Shown here piece by piece: positions 1 through 5,281 of a stretch of DNA of 5,281 bases. The notes beneath the pieces were generated by a model, which made no database searches, had not been told where the DNA came from, and worked only from the letters and a program-made list of their open reading frames with translations. Source of the DNA: UBA7445 sp042096455 (GTDB lineage: Bacteria > Verrucomicrobiota > Verrucomicrobiia > Opitutales > Coraliomargaritaceae); assembly GCA_042096455.1 (NCBI GenBank), contig JBELLU010000078.1, positions 1 to 5,281 of the forward strand, in the 5' to 3' direction. The position numbers were made by a program, and so were the translations under genes. Within the stretch, counting starts at the first letter, position 1. Every line of letters begins with the position of its first letter.

Positions 1-2120
1 GCTTTTTCCATGGCGCGGGCGGCGTCCTCCGGGCGGTTCAATTGACCGTAGGCGAGTGAGAGGTTATACCAGGCGCGGTAGAAATCGGGTGTATTGGCGA
101 CGGTTTCCTCGAGGTAGCCGACCGCCATATCCAGCTTGCCGCTTTCCGCCGCCAAGAGACCGAGGGAGTAGGGGAACTGCGGGTTATCGGGGTCTTTCTT
201 CCAACCCGCTTTGAGGAATTGCTCGGCACTGAGCGGATCACCGGCGGTGCTCAGAATAATAGCAGCCTGATGATACACCGTGCCGTTGGCCTGATCCATG
301 TTCACGGCGCGTGCCAGGTATTTCTTGGTGGTGGCTTTGTCTTGTTGGCGCGCCGCTTCGTATGCCTGAATCATGAGGCTTTGCGGGCGGTCGGAATTAA
401 AGTCGAGATAGGCCTGCCATTGTGCTTTCGCGTCGCCTTCCGGAACGGGCTTGTTGTTCGTATTGAGGGTGCGGGCGGCGCTGATGCGGACGTTGAGAAG
501 GGGGTCGCTGAGGCCTTCGAGGAGGCGAATGGTTTCATTGGGCAGACTGCCGAGGGCGCTGACGGCGCGTTCGCGCACAAGGGGGCTTTCGTGTTTGATG
601 AGTTGGCGCAGGCGCGCTGCCACGCGTTGTTCGGGCAGGTAATTGGCGAGGAGTCCGGTGTAGGTAGCGGTCCAAGCCGGAACGTCCTCGCTGTCCAATA
701 ATTCAAAGAGGGCTTCGAGGGCGCTGGGTTCAAAGCGGTGCGCGGCATGAATCGCACGCGCCCGGGCGCGCTGGCGGTGATCCGTGAGTTTTTCGCCATA
801 CCATTGTTCGGACCATTCGATCGCCCAGTCCACGCTTTCCTCTTCGTGGCAGCTGTTGCAGCTGTTGGGGATTCCCAACTCTTGAGTGAGGAGGGGATCG
901 GGATGCAGGAAGCCGTGATCGGCACGCGGGTCGACTTGCATGTAGGTGCGCTTGGGCATGTGGCATTCCACGCAGCGGTTGCCGGTGCTGTCGGCAGGGT
1001 GGAAACTGTGCTCGGTCGCCACGATGATGGGGGCGTTGTCGAGGCCGGTCTCGTGGCAACGCATGCAGAGGAGGTTGTTTTCCGCGGGGAGGATGAGGGC
1101 GTTGCTGTGCGGGTTGTGGCAGTCGAGGCAGGTCACGCCGGCGTGCCCCATGCGGCTCATGCTGAAGGAACCGTGCACAAAGACTTCATCGCGGATTTGG
1201 CCGTCCGCAAAATAAAGACCGGGCTGGTCGGGGAGGGAGAGCCCGAAGTGATCCTCGTAGCGATCCCCTATTTTAAAGGCGTCGGCGGTCAACTGGTCAC
1301 GGCGGGAGTGGCAGGTCGCGCAGTTGTCCATGATTTGTTGCGAATTAAGCGGTGTGGGAGGAATGACGTCCGCATCTTCCACGCCGCTGCGCGCGCTTTG
1401 CAAGTGCGCCTCCAGCCCATCGTGACATTCCGCGCAGGCGATTCCCTGTTGCGTCCAGGTGCTGGCGTAGGCATTCGCCTCAAAGTTGAAATTTTTATTA
1501 TACTCGGTGGTGTGGCAATAGGCACAATTGGCATTCCAGTTCATGCCCTGTCCGGTCCAGTGACCCCATTCACCGGGGAGGCGATCCTCACCCTCGAAGA
1601 CATCAACCCAGCGATTCGCGAGGACATCGTAGGTCGCGCTGATGGTTTGGAGGCGACCGCCGGGCAGGGGGGCGAGGTATTGGCGCAGGGGGGTGTAGCC
1701 AATCACCCCCGTCAATTCATAAACCCGCTCGAGGTCTTCGGCGGCATTGAGCACACGGAGTTCGAAGCGTTCATTCTCGTAAGCCAATTCGTAGGTAACT
1801 CCCGATTCAACGACCCGCCGTGCGGGGGTAAAGGCGGCTTTGTCCAACGCCACTGAGACGGGGCGGTTCGCCTTGGCGTGGTGACTCATCTGCCAGTCTG
1901 CAAAAATCTCGGCATGGCATTCCGCGCAGGCTTGCGGGCCTTGAGCCAGAACGCGCGCCGGGTCGTGCGAGAAGGCAAAGCCCTCGCTAATGGCGGGGCG
2001 TTCAGGCGTCTCACTTTGCGAAGTCGAATCCACCGCATCGCCGCAACCGCTCAGCAAAAAAGCCAGCTTTAGACTAACCAAGCAAATGGATGCAGAATTT
2101 TTCGCAGATTGTGCGCACAT
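1..2120 (-). CDS. Octaheme c-type cytochrome lipoprotein with HEAT and TPR repeats (3' end outside window)
   Basis: The frame reads without a stop from 2120 to the left edge, giving 706 complete residues, and continues beyond it. There are eight CxxCH haem-attachment motifs, starting at residues 65, 199, 229, 267, 331, 352, 383 and 421. Many other His residues (80, 81, 187, 239, 291, 316, 326, 338, 371, 374, 402, 406) could serve as distal haem ligands. The N-terminus has a hydrophobic stretch ending in a lipobox (LSGC, Cys26), so a lipid-anchored extracytoplasmic protein is expected. The first motif, with a following W and SHHA, resembles the cytochrome c554 family. The part around CVECHMPKRTY and the later WYG resembles multihaem cytochromes annotated only as TPR proteins. 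Residues 449-552 look HEAT-like. From about 579 there are 34-residue TPR units (579-612, 613-646, 647-680, 681 onward). There is no CxxCK motif, so it is not a typical NrfA nitrite reductase. Electron transfer or a reductase role is inferred; the substrate is unknown. ATG at 2120 is chosen because it precedes the whole signal segment, but no Shine-Dalgarno sequence is visible; TTG at 2081 would give a shorter signal peptide. Confidence 0.93.
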   Translation of the reverse strand, partial: MCAQSAKNSASICLVSLKLAFLLSGCGDAVDSTSQSETPERPAISEGFAFSHDPARVLAQGPQACAECHAEIFADWQMSHHAKANRPVSVALDKAAFTPARRVVESGVTYELAYENERFELRVLNAAEDLERVYELTGVIGYTPLRQYLAPLPGGRLQTISATYDVLANRWVDVFEGEDRLPGEWGHWTGQGMNWNANCAYCHTTEYNKNFNFEANAYASTWTQQGIACAECHDGLEAHLQSARSGVEDADVIPPTPLNSQQIMDNCATCHSRRDQLTADAFKIGDRYEDHFGLSLPDQPGLYFADGQIRDEVFVHGSFSMSRMGHAGVTCLDCHNPHSNALILPAENNLLCMRCHETGLDNAPIIVATEHSFHPADSTGNRCVECHMPKRTYMQVDPRADHGFLHPDPLLTQELGIPNSCNSCHEEESVDWAIEWSEQWYGEKLTDHRQRARARAIHAAHRFEPSALEALFELLDSEDVPAWTATYTGLLANYLPEQRVAARLRQLIKHESPLVRERAVSALGSLPNETIRLLEGLSDPLLNVRISAARTLNTNNKPVPEGDAKAQWQAYLDFNSDRPQSLMIQAYEAARQQDKATTKKYLARAVNMDQANGTVYHQAAIILSTAGDPLSAEQFLKAGWKKDPDNPQFPYSLGLLAAESGKLDMAVGYLEETVANTPDFYRAWYNLSLAYGQLNRPEDAARAMEK

Positions 2121-2212
2121 ACTTAGAAAAGGAGTCGTTTTTAATCCCTGCGTCAACCTTCTTGCGCGATAGCGTTCTTGCTTCGGCCTGTAAAAAGGAA
2201 CACCATCAACTC
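2121..2212. promoter_or_regulatory. Divergent intergenic region between the cytochrome and PLD-like genes
   Basis: These 92 bases separate two genes that start in opposite directions, so promoters for both should lie here or extend into the 5' ends of the genes. On the minus strand, TTGACG at 2156-2151 matches five of six bases of a sigma-70 -35 box, but the sequence 17 bases downstream (TCCTTT) is a poor -10 box. On the plus strand I see no convincing -35/-10 pair. No clear operator-like inverted repeat was noticed. The assignment rests on gene layout rather than on a clean motif. Confidence 0.4.
2195..2200 (+). promoter_or_regulatory. Possible ribosome binding site for the PLD-like gene
   Basis: AAGGAA lies 12 bases before ATG 2213, slightly farther than usual. 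It supports 2213 as the start instead of the upstream in-frame ATG at 2090, which would place 41 non-signal-like residues ahead of the hydrophobic segment and would overlap the 5' end of the divergent cytochrome gene. Confidence 0.45.
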
Positions 2213-3748
2213 ATGAAATTGCTTCGCGGTCTCATTCTGGGTTTCCTGTTTGCATTGCTTGTGCTGCCTTATCTCCTCTATGAGGAGCCCCCCGTGCCCG
2301 AGGGGACGGAGCTCGCCAGTCCCGATTGTCGTTACGGGGAGGTTCGCCTTTTGTTGGATCAGACCTACGCGAAAGCGGCGGATGGCGGGAGTGAAAGTTC
2401 GCAGGAAATTTTTGATACGATCCTGGCTGAAATCGCGGGGGCAGAGACGTATTTGATTCTGGATTTCTTTCTCTGGAACAACTGGCTGGGAAAGCTTGAA
2501 TCAACCGCGCCGATGCGTCCCCTGGCGCGCGAACTCTTGAACGCCCTCAACGCCAAGCAGCGCGCCAATCCCGAACTCCCCATCGTGGTCATCACCGACC
2601 CCATCAATCGTTTCTATGGGAGCGATACCGAGCTCCACCTCGCCGCCGGGGAGCCGATAAACTTTCCGCTCATTTTCACGGATCTTTCCCGGCTGCGGGA
2701 TTCCAATTGGGTGTATGCACCGCTGGCGGAATTCTGGGGCCGTTTGCTCGCGCCATTCAAATTGGGAGGCATTCGCCCGCCATTAAAAAATCCCTTCGAA
2801 GCCAGTGCGGCGCGTTGGTCGCTTTCGCAATGGAACCGCCTCTTACACTTTAAAGCGAACCACCGCAAAGTGCTCATCGCGGGGCGAAGCAATGGTGAAT
2901 CCCGCATGATCGTGAGCAGCTTCAACCCCGCCGATGGCAGCGCGCGCCATACCAATGCGGGGCTATGGGTCACGGGGCCGATTGCGCGCTACGCCGCTCG
3001 TTCGGAGCTTGCGATTGCGCGCTGGTCCGCCCGCAATCCCGCGAATTGCAAGGGGCTCAAATCTTCGGAATGCATGGAAATTATCGAAAATCTGGAAGGG
3101 CGCATCGGCGAACTGGAATATCACGAACTGGCGGAAGTCGATGAACCGGCGGTTGCCTGGCGCAGCGAGGGCGCGATCCGCGCAACGCTCCTCGAGGAGT
3201 TGAATGCCGCCGGCGCGGGGGACCGCATCGATCTCGCGCTCTTTTATCTCTCGGATCGCGGGATCATTGCAGCCCTGCGATCTGCGGCTGAGCGGGGCGC
3301 TAAAATCCGTTGTTTGTTGGATGCGAACAAGGATGCCTTTGGTCGGAAAAAGAACGGCATCCCGAATCGGGTGGTGGCAGCGGAGCTCTTGGGATCACCG
3401 GGTGGTGACACTGGCACTATTTCGGTGCGCTGGGCCGATACCCGTGGCGAGCAATTTCATTCCAAGGTGCTCCGCATCCATGGGCCCGCGACCGATCTGC
3501 TGTGCCTCGGTTCCGCTAACTGGACGCGCCGCAATCTGGATAGCCTCAATCTGGAAGCCAATTTGCTTTTGCGGAATGATGCTTTGCTCGGCCTGGAATG
3601 GGATGCGTATTTTGATGCGCTTTGGAGCAATGCCGCCGGCGCGGAAGTGAGTCTTCCTTACAACGAGCTCAGTTTGAGCGGTTGGTCGCTCCGTTGGAAA
3701 ACCGCGCTGTATCGATTCCAGGAATGGAGCGGGCTTTCTACTTTTTGA
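2213..3748 (+). CDS. Membrane-anchored phospholipase D-like protein with two PLD domains
   Basis: A 511-residue protein ending in TGA. It starts MKLLR followed by a hydrophobic segment (about residues 6-23) without an obvious signal-peptidase site or lipobox, which suggests an N-terminal anchor with the rest in the periplasm. Two PLD-type halves follow. In the first, LILDFFLWNN (81-90) matches the early strand of the fold, NHRK carries H217 and K219, and SSFN (235-238) fills the place of the usual GSxN. In the second, LALFYLSDRG (341-350) and RGAKIRCLLD (361-370) are typical core strands, HSK carries H416 and K418, and GSAN (433-436) is followed by LNLE. Family members hydrolyse or transfer phosphodiester bonds through a phospho-His intermediate; cardiolipin synthases and secreted phospholipases or nucleases belong here. 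The Asp that normally ends HxKxxxxD is Gly224 in the first motif and His423 in the second. The catalytic His and Lys are kept, so activity is plausible, but the substrate (phospholipid or nucleic acid) cannot be told. The start at 2213 is preferred over 2090 because it places the membrane segment at the N-terminus and avoids overlap with the divergent cytochrome gene. Confidence 0.92.
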   Translation: MKLLRGLILGFLFALLVLPYLLYEEPPVPEGTELASPDCRYGEVRLLLDQTYAKAADGGSESSQEIFDTILAEIAGAETYLILDFFLWNNWLGKLESTAPMRPLARELLNALNAKQRANPELPIVVITDPINRFYGSDTELHLAAGEPINFPLIFTDLSRLRDSNWVYAPLAEFWGRLLAPFKLGGIRPPLKNPFEASAARWSLSQWNRLLHFKANHRKVLIAGRSNGESRMIVSSFNPADGSARHTNAGLWVTGPIARYAARSELAIARWSARNPANCKGLKSSECMEIIENLEGRIGELEYHELAEVDEPAVAWRSEGAIRATLLEELNAAGAGDRIDLALFYLSDRGIIAALRSAAERGAKIRCLLDANKDAFGRKKNGIPNRVVAAELLGSPGGDTGTISVRWADTRGEQFHSKVLRIHGPATDLLCLGSANWTRRNLDSLNLEANLLLRNDALLGLEWDAYFDALWSNAAGAEVSLPYNELSLSGWSLRWKTALYRFQEWSGLSTF

Positions 3749-3761
3749 GGCTTCATTATCG

Positions 3762-3784
3762 CCGCTTCTATAAGCTTGAAGCGG
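3762..3784 (+). repeat. Inverted repeat / hairpin after the PLD-like gene
   Basis: CCGCTTC (3762-3768) pairs perfectly with GAAGCGG (3778-3784) around a nine-base loop that itself contains the palindrome AAGCTT. It begins 14 bases after the stop codon, a usual place for a terminator, but no run of T follows it, so intrinsic termination would be weak. GCTTCA at 3750-3755 could compete for pairing with TGAAGC at 3777-3782. It may be an mRNA 3' structure, or it may be chance. Confidence 0.45.
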
Positions 3785-3846
3785 AACTAATAGGTCAGAG
3801 CACCTGTGGGTTTAGTGTCGTTTAAAAGCGGGATATTTTATTTAAT

Positions 3847-3852
3847 GGTGGG
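3847..3852 (+). promoter_or_regulatory. Possible ribosome binding site that bears on the flavoprotein start
   Basis: GGTGGG sits directly against ATG 3853 but six bases before the in-frame ATG 3859. If it acts as a Shine-Dalgarno sequence, it favours the second ATG and shortens the protein by two residues. The match is imperfect. Confidence 0.3.
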
Positions 3853-5281
3853 ATGGAAATGGACTTATCCAAAGAAGGTGTTCGCACTTGGCCGAAAATC
3901 ATTCAGGGAGGCATGGGCGTGGCCGTTTCAAACTGGAATCTGGCGCGCGCAGTCTCATTAAACGGGCAAATGGGAGTGGTATCTGGGACGGCACTGGACA
4001 CGGTTTTGATTCGCCGCTTGCAGGACGGTGACAAGGATGGAGCAATGCGGCGAGCGATTGCGGCGTTTCCCTGTCAAAGGATGGGTGAGGCGATTGTGCG
4101 CCGCTGGTATCGGGAAGAAGGGCGCGGGGACAAAGAAGCTTACGAGTTAAAGCCGCTGCCAAAGGTGGAGATGGGGCGCCGCGAAATGGAACTGTTGATC
4201 GTGGCAGGTTTTGTGGAGGTCTTTCTTGCGAAGGAGGGCCATGCCGGCTGGGTGGGGATCAATTTTTTGGAGAAGATTCAAATCCCGACCTTACCGACGC
4301 TGCTGGGTGCAATGCTCGCGGGGGTGGATGTCGTTTTAGTGGGCGGCGGCATTCCTCTTTTTATACCCTCGGTGCTCGATGCCTTTGCGCGGTTTCAACG
4401 GGCTGAAATTAAGATTCATGTCCAGGATGCCAGCCCTGAAAAAGCGCCGCGTATGTCTTTGGATCCACAGGAATTCTTCCCTGACTTCAAGGCTTGTCTG
4501 GCGCGACCCCTTTTCTTCGCAATTGTATCATCCGAGGTCCTCGCAAAAAGTTTAATACGCAAGCTGGGCAGCGGGATCAGCGGACTGGTTGTGGAGCATC
4601 ACGTTGCGGGTGGGCACAATGCCCCGCCGCGCCGGGACGATACTTATAGCGAGCGGGACGAGTGCGACCCGAGGCGTATCGCCGCCCTGGGCAAACCCTT
4701 TTGGTTGGCGGGCGGGCAGGCTTCACCGGCAGCCCTGCAAGCGGCGCTGGATTGCGGCGCCCAAGGGGTGCAAATTGGATCGGCCTTTGCCTGCTCCGAT
4801 GAATCCGGGATTTTAAAGAGTATTAAGCGGGCAACCATTCAGGCTTATCGGGATGGAGTTTTAAAATGGGTCACCGATTTTAAGGCATCACCCACCGGCT
4901 ATCCCTTCAAGCGAGTGCTGATGGCGGGACATAGCGACAGCACCGATGCGCGTGCGATGTGCACCTTGGGGTATTTGCGTCACGTCTTTGAGGATGTTAA
5001 GGGACAAATTGCCTACCGCTGTCCGGCCTCTGTGAAGAAGGTGTTCTATGCGAAGGGAGGAAAACCGGAGGCGGCGGAAGGTAAGATTTGCCTCTGTAAC
5101 GGCCTCCTCGCGACGGTCGGTTTGGGGCAGACCAAGGGAGATGGTACCAGTGAGCGCCCCCTCCTGACCCTCGGTGAAGACCTGTCCTTTTTGGATGCGC
5201 TGCTCAGTCCCTCAAAACTGAGTTACAGCGCAGACGAACTCATCGCTTATCTTACCCGGGGCTTGCCCGCCTTAGCCCGCG
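3853..5281 (+). CDS. Nitronate monooxygenase / 2-nitropropane dioxygenase-like flavoprotein (3' end outside window)
   Basis: The frame stays open to the right edge, giving 476 residues plus one base; the stop lies outside. The N-terminus (WPKIIQGGMGVAVSN, residues 13-27) is the strand-loop that opens the TIM barrel of this FMN-dependent family. GINF (135-138) and AGVDVVLVGGG (156-166) are further barrel elements. HHVAGGHN (249-256) holds the AGGH motif whose His is the usual catalytic base of nitronate monooxygenases (here H255). AGGQ (286-289) and GVQIGSAF (305-312) match the phosphate-binding part of the FMN site. Classical members oxidise alkyl nitronates with FMN and oxygen and are usually about 320-380 residues. 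This protein is longer, with an insertion at about 52-130 and an extra C-terminal part containing CLC (413-415). That shape recalls an uncharacterised long branch of the family and, more distantly, PfaD-type enoyl reductases. The true substrate is therefore uncertain, and a cytoplasmic location is expected because there is no signal peptide. An in-frame TAA at 3823 limits the start; ATG 3853 and ATG 3859 are both possible. Confidence 0.9.
   Translation, partial: MEMDLSKEGVRTWPKIIQGGMGVAVSNWNLARAVSLNGQMGVVSGTALDTVLIRRLQDGDKDGAMRRAIAAFPCQRMGEAIVRRWYREEGRGDKEAYELKPLPKVEMGRREMELLIVAGFVEVFLAKEGHAGWVGINFLEKIQIPTLPTLLGAMLAGVDVVLVGGGIPLFIPSVLDAFARFQRAEIKIHVQDASPEKAPRMSLDPQEFFPDFKACLARPLFFAIVSSEVLAKSLIRKLGSGISGLVVEHHVAGGHNAPPRRDDTYSERDECDPRRIAALGKPFWLAGGQASPAALQAALDCGAQGVQIGSAFACSDESGILKSIKRATIQAYRDGVLKWVTDFKASPTGYPFKRVLMAGHSDSTDARAMCTLGYLRHVFEDVKGQIAYRCPASVKKVFYAKGGKPEAAEGKICLCNGLLATVGLGQTKGDGTSERPLLTLGEDLSFLDALLSPSKLSYSADELIAYLTRGLPALAR

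Larger units (their letters stand above)
3749..3852. other. Intergenic gap between the PLD-like and flavoprotein genes
   Basis: These 104 bases contain the hairpin at 3762-3784 and, nearer the next gene, an A+T-rich stretch. TTTAGT (3811-3816) and TATTTT (3834-3839), 17 bases apart, form at best a weak sigma-70-like pair (three and four matches to consensus). If used, transcription would begin only a few bases before the start codon. The two flanking genes could equally be read through as one transcript. Confidence 0.4.

Noticed and set aside
738..1856. A 372-codon open frame on the plus strand opposite the cytochrome gene
   Set aside because: It is the antisense of a frame with eight CxxCH motifs and a continuous family match. 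Its translation is low-complexity and rich in Val, Gly and Ala, with no recognisable domain, as expected from a G+C-rich gene read on the wrong strand.
2128..2156. Minus-strand promoter TTGACG with a -10 box 17 bases on
   Set aside because: The -35 match is good, but the -10 position reads TCCTTT, too poor to annotate as a promoter on its own.
2090..2212. Upstream in-frame ATG at 2090 for the PLD-like gene
   Set aside because: It would add 41 residues ahead of a clear N-terminal membrane segment and overlap the start of the divergent cytochrome gene. ATG 2213 has a possible ribosome binding site and a normal signal-anchor start.
3204..3650. A 148-codon plus-strand open frame inside the PLD-like gene
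   Set aside because: It lies in another frame of a gene with clear PLD motifs and shows no domain of its own.
3899..4162. An 87-codon minus-strand open frame inside the flavoprotein gene
   Set aside because: It is antisense to the conserved N-terminal barrel of the flavoprotein and has no recognisable features.

Overview
The window holds three protein-coding genes and two short intergenic stretches. The genes at either end run off the window. On the minus strand, a long open frame from about 2120 to position 1 encodes an octaheme c-type cytochrome lipoprotein with a HEAT/TPR C-terminal half. On the plus strand, 2213-3748 encodes a membrane-anchored protein with two phospholipase D (PLD)-type domains. 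From about 3853 to the right edge, also on the plus strand, is a nitronate monooxygenase / 2-nitropropane dioxygenase-like flavoprotein. I saw no RNA genes, mobile elements, CRISPR arrays or long DNA repeats.

Organism: a bacterium with a Gram-negative envelope and moderately high G+C. Lipobox-anchored multiheme cytochromes with TPR tails are typical of Verrucomicrobia, Planctomycetes, Acidobacteria and related environmental bacteria. Together with weak Shine-Dalgarno signals, this makes a verrucomicrobial or planctomycetal origin my best guess, but it is an inference and no marker gene is present.

Layout: 1-2120, cytochrome (minus strand, C-terminus missing); 2121-2212, a 92-bp divergent intergenic region with no clear full promoter; 2213-3748, PLD-like protein; 3749-3852, a 104-bp gap with a 7-bp-stem hairpin but no U-tract; 3853-5281, nitronate monooxygenase-like protein (C-terminus missing).

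Nothing in the sequence ties the three genes into one pathway. The cytochrome is predicted to be extracytoplasmic and redox-active, the PLD protein is probably anchored in the inner membrane facing the periplasm, and the flavoprotein is cytoplasmic. The two plus-strand genes might share a transcript, but their spacing does not require it. The points most worth a second look are the octaheme/HEAT/TPR architecture and the PLD protein, in which both HxK motifs lack the usual Asp. I found no convincing evidence of a new multi-gene system here.
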